From: Struthio camelus
Taxonomy: Eukaryota; Chordata; Aves; Struthioniformes; Struthionidae
NCBI RefSeq assembly: GCF_040807025.1
Contig: NC_090942.1
Location: 196,596,247 to 196,660,246 of the forward strand
Direction of reading: 5' to 3'
Length of the DNA stretch: 64,000 bases
Part shown: positions 26,149 to 38,710 of the stretch, one piece after another
Layout: each line of letters starts with the position of its first letter
Position numbering within the stretch: the stretch's first letter is position 1
The notes under the pieces: generated by a model
Databases searched by the model: none
What the model was told of the DNA's origin: nothing
Seen by the model: only the letters and a program-made list of their open reading frames with translations
Translations under genes and position numbers: made by a program

Positions 26149-26811
26149 GGAGCTGCATGAAAGTTACAACTTCTTATTAAATGATAGAGAGATTACAGAT
26201 AATAAAATGACTCATTCAGTTTATCACAAATGTTGAACCACTTTGGTCATTGAAAAACAATAAAAAGAGCAAAACTTCCTGTCACTAGGACTACATACAT
26301 GTTTCAGTTTTACACATTAGTGTTTCATTATATTCCATGTTCCCAGAGAAATTAATTTATGGTGAAGTGAAATCAACATGCAAATATCTGTTTCTCCCAA
26401 ACCTGAGGAACATTAACAAAATGTTTAATTATAGATACAGTGAGAGATATGCTGCTTTCTAAATTTGCATTTTTAATCTCATGTGTAATCCCAAAAGTAA
26501 CAGGATAAATTGCATAATTCAGGATTAGTCATTGCATGAAATTTCACTCCCAAACTCATGAAGTGTGAAGTCCTTGTTCCTGCATAGTCTCTCTTTCCTG
26601 GCAGCATAATATGTACTGTGGGAGCTTAAAAAAAAAAAAAAGGAGATATTGAGCTACCTGAGCTACCTCAGCATTCGAGCTACTTTCTGCAGTCTAACAG
26701 TATCTCAAATCATGTGAGTTCAGAATATAAAGAACAGTTGGGGCCTATTATTTAACTACAAGAGACAGGAAATCAAAACTCTGAGTCCTACCTTTACCAC
26801 TAGCTTGATAT

Positions 26812-27024
26812 ATCACAGAATCACAGAATCGTATAGGTTGGAAGGGACCTCTGGAGATCATCTAGTCCAACCTCCCTGCTCAAGCAGGGTCACCTAGAGC
26901 ATATTGCCCAGGATCACATCCAGACGGGTTTTGAACATCTCCAGCGAAGGAGACTCCACTACCTCTCCACTACCTCTCTCTCCACTACCTCTCTGTTCCA
27001 ATGCTCTGTCACCCTCACAGTGAT
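26812..27024 (-). mobile_element. CR1 3' end fragment, antisense
   Basis: Read on the minus strand this is the last 200 or so bases of a CR1: the end of the RT C-terminus, the conserved TTGGACTAGATGATCTC block and two terminal octamers (seen here as CACAGAAT repeats at 26,813-26,830). Inside it, a unit containing CCACTACCTCTCT occurs three times in a row at about 26,955-26,994, where other copies have it once. Confidence 0.9.
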
Positions 27025-29599
27025 ATATGAGCTAAAATAAGTCATTAGATCTCTCAGATAGAGTTTCTCCACTTATAAAATGGGAAGGAGTTTTGTGAAA
27101 TTTAAATGAAGTTGCAGAGGTCTTTGATTTTCTTATTGATACTGAACGATTAATTAATTGGACAAAATACTGCACTCTCACATACTGCTATTACCAGTAC
27201 CTACCTCTGTTTTAGTTCTTAAAATGGGGATGAAGGGTCACTCTGGAAAAATTATATTGCATTCAGCTGGATTTGCCTGGATTCAGAAGGCAGAACTATG
27301 GATGAAAATGTAAAAGGCAGATCATTTCCCTTTGCTTATTCCCTTCTGCCCTATCATTCAGAAAGATTGTAATATTTCACAAGTCAGCCACAAGGATCAG
27401 AAGAGTTATCATCCATAGTAGGCTTTTACAACAGATCTGGGACAAGATATTGAGGCTGCTGTACTTTTTTATGTTGCCATTTGTTTTTCTGATTCTGGAA
27501 AACATGTTGCTGCTATTTAATGAAGCGGCCACTATTCCAAGCGCCACAAAGGAGCATGATATAATACTCCATTAGCATTTTAATTTATTTTTCCTCTCCA
27601 CTGAACAAGCAGCATCTTACTGCTGTAATCAACATGTCTGAATAACTGCAGTTCTGCAATGCCCAGCTTTATTGTAATATGTCACAGCAGGGATCGGTTT
27701 AGCTATAAACCACTCTAAAGCACAGTCTTGTTAGCATTTGTCTTTAAAGAGCCAGGTATTTTCCTGGTACTATTCTCTTCTGACTACTCTTGTCAACTTA
27801 TTTTGTGAACCACTGCTTAACAAACCGAACTTCCAGTCAACTTAAGCCAATTCATCATCTGTCTACCTACTTCCAACATACCTGTCCCCATTGCAGCTGA
27901 CCCTCCCATAGCACAATGCAGTTTTAATCACTTCAACTCCTTCCCTAAAACCTTCCCTTAGACTTGACTTGGGGGCCTTCCTGTAACATCGTTGAGGTTA
28001 GGAAATGTTAAATTGTGTCCCATAAAATAAACAAGGTTTTCTGGGTCCTTGGATATCCTCATTCAGCGTAAGAATAAGGTAAACTAGGAAGGTAGCACTT
28101 AATGATTACACTCATGCAATGACTGCTCACACTGAAGGGCAGTGAAAAAAGTCATGTTCAGGATGGCCACAGTTTTACAGTCAAATGTAAGTCACTACTG
28201 ATACCTGTACCTGTTTCTATATCTTTGAATTGGTAGGCCGCTTCCCTCCCAGGGCCATATTTTTAACCAGTACTTTATTCCATACCCCTCTGGGAGTGTG
28301 GAATAGCAGATTTGATCTTCTCAAGGGCAAGTTCTTCTTTTCAGCTGTTTCATGCTGATCTATTGTCTAGGATGTTAGGTGCATTACCTTCACCTGTAGC
28401 TCAAATCTAGCAACTTTGAGCACACAATGAAGATGGTCCTCACACCTTAACAGACTGCTAATTTATTCTTAGGTCAATAACAGATCTAATTTTAAAAGGC
28501 TGGAATATTACCTTCTGACACATGGTTGTTAGTGCCATTTCCTCACTTTGCTTGAGGACAAATGATCTGCAAATAACTGTGGTGTTTGAATTCATAACAA
28601 GATAAACATCACAGATAAGACCTTCTACTCCTCTATGACAAAAGTTTTTATTAGTATGATAAGCTATCTAATATCTTTTTCACAACAGTGATTTACTGTG
28701 CTTGTCAGTGTTTAGGGGACTGCTGACTTAAAGCACTGTGTCCACACAGAATGACATCATCAGATAATTAACCGGTTTACAGTCAAAATGGCATTTGGAA
28801 TAAGTCAACGAAATTTATTTGCATACTGGCGAGTGGTTTTAGAGAATTCCGTATATTTCATTCACAACCTCATAGTCCCCAGGGACTCATGTTTGCTAAC
28901 TTTTACAATTTAGTTTGGGATCCCTCCAAGGTTTTGAGAGGCAAAGATCTGAACGACATTTTAATTAACTTGCATATATATATATATGTACACACACACA
29001 CATACATGTTATATATTATATATTGCCTAGCTCGTGTAAAACATTTGCACGTTATTAAAGCAGAAAAAAAAAGCAGAGATTTGAGGAAAAGCCATTCCTG
29101 TAAAAGTGCAGACAAAAAAAAGTAAGCCTACAGTGGTCGTTTAGATTGAAATCCCTTGATACAGCTCACCACAGCGTATCTCTTGCAAACAAAGATGAAG
29201 ATGATGATGGCAAAAGAGATTACCTAGGCCTATTTCTGAAGATGCTGAACTACTGAAAATGCTGAGCGCTCTCTACTGACTGATTTGAATTGTTCTCTTT
29301 AGGAAGCATCATTTCAAGTGATCCATATAAACTATTCTCAGAGTGTGCTCTTACAGAAATAAAAGCAATCTATCACCTCATCATTTAAATCTACCCACGA
29401 CTGACCTGTATTTCAGCAGTCTTTCAGATGATTTATTTAATCTATATCTATATTCTGATTAAACTAGATATTTAAGAATGAACCAAACTGTAGTAGGAGA
29501 GCTCTGAGATAAAGAATCATATACTGTTCCCACTCTTACCCAGGCATCCACTTATGGCCACTCTTTTGTTTTAGTGTTTTCTTTTTCTGTTTAAGTATT
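27025..29599. other. Intergenic, no gene seen
   Basis: No supported exon. The stretch about 27,470-27,720 is unique, of mixed composition and free of simple repeats. It looks like it could be a conserved non-coding element, but only an alignment could show this. A TA/CA tract lies at 28,973-29,022. Confidence 0.5.
28973..29022. repeat. (TA)n(CA)n dinucleotide tract
   Basis: TA dinucleotides run into TACACACACA and then a second AT-rich block. The short frames crossing it on both strands are artefacts. Confidence 0.85.
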
Positions 29600-30410
29600 T
29601 ATTTCACAGAAAAACTTAGGCTTTAAGAGACCCCTGAAGGTCATTTAGGCCAATCTTCATCTCAAAGCATATGCATCAAGTACATTGAATTGCTCATGGC
29701 CTTGCCCAGTTGAGTTATGAATCCCCCCAAGGATGGAGGTTTCACAGCCTCCATGGGCAAATTGTGCCTGTATCTGATCACCTGCGTGGTAAAAAAAAAA
29801 AAAACTCCTTATATTCAATTAATAGTTTCCCTTTCTGTAACTGGTGTCCATTGCCTTTTGCTGTGCACCTCTGAGAATAGTCTGGCTTTATCTCTTCCAA
29901 ATCACCTGCTAAGCAGTTGAAGACAGCTATAACTCTCCCTTAGTCTTTTCTTCTTCTGGCTGAACAAACCCAGCTCTCTTGAGCTCTCCTTTATGTCATG
30001 GGCTCCAGCTCCCTGACCATCTATTGGTCTCCACTGGTTTCACTCCAGTTTGTCGACATCCTTCCTCTACTGAGGAGCCCAAAACCGGTCACAATGCTTC
30101 AGATGAGCTCTCATACATGATGAGTAAATGCAAATAACTTCTTCCCTTGGCCTGTCAGCCAACCATTCTCCCCAGTGCAGCCCAGCAGGCTGTTAGCCTT
30201 CATAGCCCCAAGGGTACACTGCTGATTTATGGTCAGCCTGTAGTTCACAGGGGTCGTTTTCTGTAAGGCTGCTTTCTTCGTCAGCCTCCAGCCTGTATTG
30301 ACTGTGGAGGGGCAATTCCACATCAGATACAAGACTTCGCATGTACCTTTTTTGAACTTCATGAGGAATTTTGAGGACATGGAATTGCACTGATGGTCAG
30401 CTGAAATAGA
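29600..30410 (-). mobile_element. Old CR1 3' half, antisense, degraded
   Basis: On the minus strand this follows the CR1 order: a C-terminal RT region with WVHG-like remnants, the block corresponding to 'stopping for LGAVKANSLLGC' (readable near 30,170-30,215), then the tail whose antisense form reads CTGAAGGTCATTTAGGCCAATC near 29,633-29,654. It differs from the younger copies in the window at many positions and has several frame breaks. It probably belongs to an older CR1 subfamily. Both edges are approximate. A poly-A run lies inside it at about 29,791-29,804. Confidence 0.7.
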
Positions 30411-32039
30411 TGGACACTTGATCTGAACCATTACGGCAGCTCCTATGTCCTTAAATGCATATGAACTGCACAACATGATACTACAGGCAGGGCTGGAATC
30501 ACTCTATCTTTTTGAGGTAAATTCATCCTGCAAATGCATATAAAGTTATCAGTGCTTTCAGCACTGCTTAGAAACAAAGCTGAGTGTCACTTTCCATCAT
30601 AAAACTGTTTTTTATTTCCTTATAAACCTTGCATATATCCACATAACATAATTCAATGTCATCTACAATTACCTGAGCTCAAGCTACCATCTGTCTAAAC
30701 CAATGTTTAGGGCCCTCCCCACCAGCTCAAACCACATCTACTATGCTCATTCATCTGCATGCTACATCATACTCTCTAATGAATGTCATCCTCATGTTTA
30801 TTTGAAGAGAGAAATTGTCTCAGAAGCTGATCTGTGGTAGTCTCATCTCTCTTCCAGGTCACCAGGTAGAGAAAGGGACTGAAGAGCAGGTAAGTCACTA
30901 GTCAGGAACACAGAATTCCTAGACAAGTTTTGCTCTAGAAATCGTAAAAAATAACAATTTTCTAGATATACTTCAGAGCTAAACGCAGCTGAGAAACAAA
31001 TGCATCTTCCAAGACTGTGCTGGGTAGGGCCACCACTAACTAAGCACAAAGTTTACTATCACTTTCCTATGATCTGCGGTTTGGGGTGTGTCAGAGAAAA
31101 TTGATTCACAATTAGCACAGGCACAGCCAAACAACTAAGAAAAAACGTAAATTAGGTCTATCAGAGCCTTCTGATAAAATATCTATACCGTTCCTGGCAC
31201 CTAGAATACAACCAAAACAGCTAGCTCAGGTAAAGAACCATGCACAGGGTAATAACACACATATGGCTTCTGTTAGACTTAAATCATGTGGCCTGAAATT
31301 TTCTATGTTAAAGTCAGATTCCAGAAGCAAGTAAATAATATATTGCTTGGTTACATTCAAAATTGCTAACAGCTTTTTCACTCTGGTGTCTTCCCGGTCT
31401 AAGATAGGTGCTTGAAATTTAGCAGGAACATTTTCCTTTGTTTCTTCCTACCATCAGTGCGCAAGCGCAGCTCCTAACTCCCACAGACAATGCAGTTAGG
31501 AAACAGCCTACTTCAGCTTCCCCACGGTCAGAAATGAGCCTCACCTTAAAAAAACACCTCCACTAACATGGCATCTCTCCTAGCAAAGAAGCAAGTCACT
31601 TCATGACCGCATGTGAAGTAACAGTCAAAATAAATTTGAAATATGAGGCCTAAAAGGGGAAGATTTTAAAGCTTTGGAATGATTAGGCTTTAGCTTTTTG
31701 GGTTTTTTGTTTGTTTGTTTTTATTCCTGTTTTACTACTGGCTGCAATTACAAAACTAGATGCCCTAGTTACAGCACAATACCCTGCTGTTTTTGCCTGT
31801 GCCAGTCACGACGCCTGTTCCCAGATGCCATGTTTCAAGTCTGGATTCCCAGCCCTGCTCCCAGGCTGCTCCCTAGAGGCAGGAGAGTGCCCGGCATATC
31901 TGCTGGAAAATGCCCTTTTTCCTTATACCGGACTAAGCCGGGGCAGACACAGATCACAGCTAATATTTATTAAACACCCTTTATTAATTAAGCTGCTATT
32001 ATTAATAGCAGACATGATAAGAGCGCTCCGGGCACCAGC
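30411..32039. other. Intergenic, upstream flank of SPART
   Basis: No repeat or exon is recognised. The sequence becomes GC-richer from about 31,790 towards the CpG island. Open frames at 31,698-32,181 run into the island and have no codon or splice support. Confidence 0.5.
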
Positions 32040-32500
32040 TCCCCTCACAGGGGAAGCATCACGGACACCTCCCGCCTCACCGCCCGGCCGAAACCGCCCC
32101 CGCCAGGGGCCGCGGCAACGCCCCTGCCTGGGCGGGGCCAACGCCCAGTCCCGCGCGCACCCCGCAACGGTCGCGCAGTGACGTCACGGCCGCCTGCCCC
32201 GCCCCAAGCCAAGAAGCAGCGCGCGCGCGCGGCCGCCTGACGTGGGAGGTGGCGACGGCGGCGCGGCTCGGTGAGCGCGGTCGGGTCAGCGCGGCGGCGA
32301 GCGGGCCGCGGTGAGGCGGTTGGGTCGCCTGCGACGCGGCCACTCCGGCGAGGCGGTGCGGCCCGGGCGGGGACCACGGCGGTTGCCCCCAGCCGGCGGC
32401 GGGCAGGCGGGCGCGGGGAGGTGCCTGAGGGGCGGTGACGGGCGCTCGGGTAGCACTGCCTCTCGTCCGGGGAAACGTGGGGTCGGCCTGCAGGTATGGG
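32040..32500 (+). promoter_or_regulatory. SPART: CpG island, SPART promoter and first exon region
   Basis: A sharp rise in GC content and CpG density sets this block apart from AT-rich flanks. It includes GC boxes (GGGCGGGGCC near 32,130-32,139 and the complement of one at 32,197-32,205), a perfect CRE at 32,179-32,186 and a half CRE at 32,238-32,245. There is no convincing TATA box. Two good splice donors on the + strand, GTGAGC at 32,271 and GTATGG at 32,494, could end a non-coding first exon that joins the first coding exon at about 38,702. A CpG-island promoter with a non-coding exon 1 fits a broadly expressed gene such as SPART. The transcription start is not resolved, and antisense transcription from the same island is possible. 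Confidence 0.8.
32179..32186. promoter_or_regulatory. Perfect cAMP response element TGACGTCA
   Basis: An eight-base palindromic CRE, the consensus site for CREB/ATF dimers, lies about 90 bases before the best first-exon donor. A half site (TGACGTGG) follows at 32,238-32,245. Position inside a CpG island close to a start site is where functional CREs are usually found, but binding is inferred. Confidence 0.6.
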
Positions 32501-35500
32501 AAGCTGTGTCTTGTATTTCCTGCTTTTAAAAAGATTCGTGTCATACGGGTTGGGCCTGAGTTGTTTGTACCTGCGTATGGAAAATTTGCTGGCCGTGGTT
32601 GGGAACTGACAGGTCCACTGCTAATAACAGCGTATTAAATAGCTGTCTTGCATAGCTCTTTAATTTTCTGTGATGTTGACTGAATTTCTGCCCACAGAGT
32701 ACTAGACTGTGGCAATGTCTTTGTACTTGAGTACTGTGAGGTACTGGGCAGCACAGTTGTGTGATGAAGGGAACTACCTACCTTATTAGTTTTTCCCTTT
32801 CCTTTTTAGAGAAGTGCCAGGTCGGCTAGGATTCAGAAGCCTAAAAACTCTGCAATGAGGGGATATCATGAAACTACAGAGCATGGGGTCAGGAAGGAAG
32901 CCCATTTATTGGGACAAAATAGGCTTGAGACAGCAGTACCAAGAGGGGAAAAAATAAACATATTGGCTAGGTGAATGTAGGTACTACATTCTTGGTGTAA
33001 GAAATTGATATAAATGAACTGTTAAAAGATGGAAGTTGTACGGAAGACATCAATAATTGTAAGAGAAGGAATTACCATGTTAGATGAGATCACCCACTTA
33101 CTCTTTTGTCCAGTCTTTGTTTTTATCTGGCATTAAGTGCTTAAAAATTAGCTGTAAGCCATCACATAATGATCAATTTCAGGGCTACCTTTAAATGAAC
33201 TAATTTAAACGGAGAAAAAAACCCTAGTTTTATCAGCTAGAAACTATCTAAGTAGTTTAAATTCTTTATAATGCTTGGTTTAATTCAGTATGTTCTTATT
33301 CTCAAAAGATAGTAATATTCTTTTAATTGCTTTTTCCCTAAAGAAATAAGGCTTAAACAATTCTGTCTGCATTGTAGTTCTTGTTCATCTTTGAAATCAG
33401 TGGCTGATAGAAAAACAGTTGGCATGTAGGAAGAGGTCTTGGCTTAAGGACATGTAGGAAGAGATCTTAGATGAAGGGGTTTGTTTTGGCTTTTGTTTAC
33501 TTGTTTTCCTCCCTCTTCCCACCCTCCCCCCCAATTTCAGAAACAGGAAGTTGGAAACATCTTGTCAGTCAGGATATTTAATGCTCTTAATAAGCTTTAG
33601 GCTTCGAAGTTACCTTTTGGCAGTGAGGTCCACAATTTAACTGCTTTTAAAACAAAGTAGTTTTTTTTGTGTGTGATGCTTCAGAGGATCAATGGCCAAG
33701 TAGTGGAGATATTAGCCTGCAATATCAAGTTGAACCAGAGTTTTCCTGTTGCACTATAGCTTCTCTTGGCAAGTCACTTAGCATCACAGAGTACATCTGT
33801 TCTGATAAATGAAAAAGGGCTAGGGAATGAGCGTGAGCACTGGATTGATCTGTGATTATCTATAGTGTCTGTTAGCTCTTTTCTTAGCTCTGTTTTGGAC
33901 CCGCTTTCTCAAAGACAAATTACTCTAAGTCTTATTTAGTGCTAAGAAGTACAAATCAGGGTAAATCTGTGTATTCAGTCATGGGACCAAAGGTTGGTTT
34001 GTTGTTCCCTCTCTTGTTTAGCAATATGCACTTTATCATTTGTTTCAACTGTAAAATGGAAGAAATAAGATGCTATATAGCACATAAATGGTTTATGGAT
34101 AAATATTAAAGGCAAGGTACTTAAATACTATTTTAATTAAGATCATACATTGAAAATAATAGTGACCAAGGAGCTGGACTGCATATGAACATATTACTCT
34201 TTAAATGTTCTGTTTCAGAGAATATTTCTTTGCTCTTGTGTTGAGAGTGTGATCCAGTTGCTTTGTTTACTTTGATATACCATCATTATTTTGAATAACC
34301 TTGCTATTTCCAATTATCAGTTTGTCTTGAGATTAGGTACAATTTTCTCGGGAAAGGTGGCTTCCTATCTTATTTAGCGTTTTCATTCCCCTTTAGGCCT
34401 ATTCTTTTAATAAAAAAAATTAAGAATGAATTGAATTCAGCTCTTTAGGACTTTAGTCATCTCTAGTTAAATTCTAAAGCTTCCTCCATCTCCACCAAAA
34501 CGCATAGTGTGATGGCAGCTGTGCTATACAGATATCACAAATTCAAGGTGTTTCAAAGAAGAATCAGAAATGAGTGATAACACTCCTACTGTTTAGAATC
34601 GCTGAGCCTGCTTATGTATCTTTGCCGTGCTTGGCCATACACTACTGCCATGTATACACTGATCATGCTGACATCTCTGTTTTCTTACAGAACTGTTTTA
34701 GTGTTAACAAAGCCTGTGCTTTAGCAAGAACAATGTTGTTGACAGTGCTACAGGCATGCAATGAATAACAAATTAGTTCACCGTTGAAATGTAGCTACGA
34801 CTTTAATATTTTACTTGATGTCACTTTTTTATACTAATAATTACAAGCAAAAGATATATTTAAAATCTAGATAGTGTCTTGGGCTTAGCCTCACCCAACA
34901 AAAATCAAAACACATGGAGCAAAACAGGCTATGGTACTGAATCGTGTTCACACAAGTGAATTGTTTTCTTAAAGCCTTAAGACTCAGTAAGGGACTTGTT
35001 GCAGAATTGGCTTCACAGCTACTGAAAGTGTCAAAATAGTGAGTTTTGCTCGAAAAGAAGTAAACATTTTCCTTACCTAAACATTTTCCGTGTCTTGGAA
35101 ACTTTCAATAATTTTTAAATTGAAGTTCCTCACTGTAAAATTGTTTTTCATTTTTAAATTTTTTTTCTAATGAAAAAAGTGATTTTCATTAACATATACA
35201 GGTTTTGACACAAGATGATATGGTTTTAGCCACCCTTGTATTTTTCCTAACAAATGATTTGACCGTACATATCTTAAATTATTCTGTATGCTTGATTAAT
35301 CTATATTGTTTTATTACCTGGAGGCTTAATAACCAATGGATGTTTTATGAGTGATGAGCAAGGATCTCCTAGGCCACAAAATCCATTTGGCCGTGTCGTA
35401 TAATCTTTCATATGAGAGTAAAGCTCTATTCACAGTCTTACTGGATTTCTTTTCAATTACTTTCAATGTAATTGTTCACTGTTCTGCTGATCAGAAGCAT

Positions 35501-35845
35501 GCGTATAACTTTTAATCTTTGTCTTTGGTGGTTATTAAATACACATTTATTCTTATACCAGTGTTGTCCTTCAACTTAAGTCAAAGATGCTGAGCCTACA
35601 GCCAGTGGGTGAGTGCAGTCAACCAGAAATGCTCCTCCAGTCCAATGTTCATTTTTCTGCTACATGATAGGGAATGGGCTGCAAGCCAGGTAGATTGTGT
35701 GGCTTGTGACCTACCCCATATGGGCTGCCTTCTCAAAGCTCTGTGGCTGCTTCCTGTAGTATTTCTAGCTATTTATCTGTCAATGAATTGAAAAGCATCC
35801 GTCAGTGGTTTTGCACAAAGGATAATTCTCCCACATCATACCATT

Positions 35846-36876
35846 GGTTGGGTTGTGGTCAGTGGCGCAGAGTCAAGTTGGAGGCCTGTAGCTAGTGGTG
35901 TCCCCCAGGGGTCAGTCCTGGGTCCAGTCTTGTTCAACGTATTCATCAATGACCTGGAGGAAGGGACAGAGTGCGCCCTCAGCAAGTTTGCTGATGATAC
36001 TAAACTGGGGGTGGGGGGAGCTGCTGACCCACCAGAAGACTGTGCTGCCCTTCAGAGGGACCTGGACAGGCTGGAGAGCTGGGCGGAGAGGAACCTCCTG
36101 AAGTTCAACATGGGCAAGTGCAAGGTCCTGCACCTAGGCAGGAATAACCCCATGCACCAGTACAGGCTGGGGACTGACCTGCTGGAAAGCAGCTCTGCAG
36201 AGAAGGGCCTGGGAGTCCTGGTGGACAACAAGTTAAGCGTGAGCCAGCAGTGTGCCCTTGTGGCCAAGAAGGCCAATGGTCTCCTGGGGTGCATGAGGCA
36301 GAGTGTTGCCAGCAGGTGGAGGGAGGTGATCCTGCCCCTCTACTCAGCCCTGGGGAGGCCTCACCTGGAGTACTGTGTCCAGCCCTGGGCTCCCCAGTAC
36401 AAGAGAGACGTGGCGCTACTGGAGAGAGTCCAGCGGAGGGCTACAAAGACGATGAAGGGACTGGAGCATCTCTCCTGTGAGGAAAGGCTGAGAGAGCTGG
36501 GCCTATTTATCCTGGAGAAGAGAAGGCTGGGGGGGGGGGATCTCATCAACGTGTACAAGTATGTGAAGGGAGGGTGTCGAGAGGATGGGGCCAGACTCTT
36601 CTCCGTGGTGCCAAGGGATAGGACGAGGGGGAACGGGCACAAACTGAAGCGCAGGAAATTCCATCTGAACATGAGGAAAACCTTTCCTGTGAGGGTAACA
36701 GAGCACTGGAAGAGGTTGCCCAGAGAGTTGTGGAGTCTCCTTCCCTGGAGATATTCAAAACCCGTCTGGACGCGATCCTGGGAAATATGCTGTAGACGAC
36801 CCTGCTTGAGCAGGAGAGTTGGACTAGATGATCTTCAGAGGTCCCTTCCAACCTCAACCATTCTGTGATTCTGTGA
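35846..36876 (+). mobile_element. CR1 LINE, 5'-truncated, in SPART intron 1 (sense)
   Basis: Begins abruptly within the RT domain just before the conserved [14 protein letters not shown] block and ends in ATTCTGTG ATTCTGTG at about 36,861-36,876. The frame is open from 35,855 and includes FADDTKLGV, the catalytic box. A G-run at about 36,529-36,538 and a lost base near 36,725 disturb the reading frame of the C-terminus. Wording such as [20 protein letters not shown] is shared with the antisense copy at 45,333-47,160, so both belong to one subfamily, distinct from the 9.4-12.0 kb copy ([20 protein letters not shown]). Confidence 0.93.
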
Positions 36877-37329
36877 AGTACAGAAGTGTAGCAGATTACA
36901 TCATACTTCTGTCATGTGGCTAGAGATGCTTCGGTCATGTAAGTGCTATCTGCACTTTGTTCATGAAAGATGTAGAAACAGAGCACAGTACGCTTTGCAT
37001 CTTTATAGTTTTTGTGACCCTCACCTCTTAAGTTTGAGGTTTTTTATTGGGTTAGAGGAAGGAAAATTTCCAGCTTATAACTTTATTTCTTTTGCTTTAT
37101 TGATAGTTAGCATAAAACAAGGAGGGAATAAAGTGAAATGTAAGTTCTATTTTAGGATTTTAACAATCGTTTCTTCTTTCCTGTCTTACTTTCTTCCAGT
37201 GTTTTTTACTTTTCATCCTGTGTATTTCTAGAGACTAATCCAGTCTTTTTGGTTTACTAGCTTAATAAGGCAACCATATTTTTCTTCTCCTTGGAGACAA
37301 GTAATTAGTTCATCAGAAAATTTCAGTGA

Positions 37330-37760
37330 CCCTTGTTTATACATCTTCCTGTTTAGAGACAGCTTTCTCCAATGAAGCTTAGCATTGTGTGAGGTCTCAC
37401 CAATGCTTTATACAATGGCATTAATGGTTTTCTATGTATAATGGAAGTATCTTTTTCTTTCCTGATTTTCTTTGGATTTCGCTTACCTTTTTTGTGGCCA
37501 CGCTTTCTGTAGCTTGTTATCATTGAGTGATTGACAAAGGCCTCTAAATTTTCCCCTTTTCTTCCTCCCAACTTACAGCAGAAAATGTATGTTCTTTCCC
37601 ATTTAAATAGTATCCAATTTTTGTTGTTTTCCAAGTTGATTATTCTACCATAACAGCCTAGTTTGTTGTTTGTTTTTGAGTCTCTGCTATCAGCGGAAAA
37701 ATTCATTGGAGCATTTTTACATTTTGTGTGGTAAATATTGCCTTGGTCCAAGAATGATTT
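37330..37760 (-). mobile_element. Ancient CR1/L3-like relic, antisense
   Basis: The + strand reads GAGGTCTCACCAATGCTTTATACAATGGCATTAA near 37,390-37,423, split here from a longer match to the antisense of old CR1/L3 RT C-termini (the segment encoding LVRPHT..). The rest is too diverged to translate. Edges are uncertain. Confidence 0.45.
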
Positions 37761-38230
37761 CTTCTACTGCATTTAGATAAGACTGAAGAACTGCATTTGA
37801 TTCAAACAGTGATTTTACACATCTTAAAGTTTAAATGAACCTATTGGATTCTTTTCTGCTCCTCGGTTGTTGAAATATACATGAGGCTAGCTGGCTGAGG
37901 AATACCTTACAAAATAAAAGTAAAAGAACCTTTTGTCTGTAGCAGTGCATCAGGTTTTTGTCTTCTGGGGAGCAGGACAGGAAGAACACCGCTTTTGTTT
38001 CTGCCTTTATATAAACACTGAAAAGGAAATCAGTAATTCCCTTAATGTAAGATATTACTGTTTTCATTTTGTAAAGCACAGCTTGAACTGTTCAGAATAT
38101 TTCTTTCCAGTTGTGTGTGTTGATACTAGTCGACATCTTTTAAGATCTGTCTCAATCCATTAAGTGCTTTCTCTTAAATCACATAATAAAAATGTACTGA
38201 GTTAGTAGGTTCACGCCTTTATTTAAATCA

Positions 38231-38286
38231 ACAGAATGTTAACTGAATTAGACAGAATGTTAACTGACCTTTACAGAATGTTAACT
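38231..38286. repeat. Three tandem copies of a 21-base unit
   Basis: ACAGAATGTTAACTGA-like units start at 38,231, 38,252 and 38,273. It lies inside SPART intron 1. Confidence 0.8.
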
Positions 38287-38710
38287 TTTTAACACCTTGG
38301 GTATTTTCTAGAAAACATTATCAAAAGTAAATTTAGATTTTTTTTTTTCTTCCTCCACTATTTGGTACTGCTATTAAGACTTTTTTTTTAAGATGGAGGT
38401 TTAGTATCAGGCATCTCTGTATTGTTCTAATGCTTAACTTTTAGGAATAGGCGTATGAGGTAATTAGATTTGATGGTTACAGAGTTAAATTCCATGCTGA
38501 CTTGGAATCTTATATCCTAAATCTAAAGGTTAATAGGAGATAAGCATAACAGATCAGACTTTGTACCAAGCAGCTAGATATCTTTCTGCTAATGAACATT
38601 ATGTGAACAGTATGAACATTATTAGAAGTTGGAAGACGTTTTATTGTAAGATTAAGTTTTTTAGTTTCATCTATGAACAATCTGACTGACTCTTATTCCA
38701 GTTTGCAGTA

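Larger units (their letters stand above)
18996..26811. other. Intergenic, no gene seen
   Basis: AT-rich DNA without recognisable exons or large repeats. A (TTTTA)n tract lies at 24,352-24,380 and a (CA)n tract at 26,111-26,148. The 125-codon frame at 25,282-25,659 contains a small internal repeat (TGCAGGACTTG twice) and resembles no family I know. I do not call it a gene. Confidence 0.55.
32271..38701 (+). other. SPART: SPART intron 1 (approximate)
   Basis: From the first-exon donor (32,271 or 32,494) to the acceptor at 38,700-38,701 (TTATTCCAG). It holds a sense CR1 (35,846-36,876), an older antisense CR1-like relic (about 37,330-37,760) and a three-copy 21-base repeat (38,231-38,286). Further non-coding 5' exons cannot be ruled out. 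Confidence 0.6.

Noticed and set aside
1-32000. CCNA1, the expected upstream neighbour of SPART in vertebrates
   Set aside because: I looked for cyclin-box sequence on both strands and saw none. It probably lies beyond the left edge of the window.
31698-32544. Overlapping long frames on both strands around the SPART CpG island
   Set aside because: Typical of GC-rich DNA with few stop codons. None continues into a recognisable protein.
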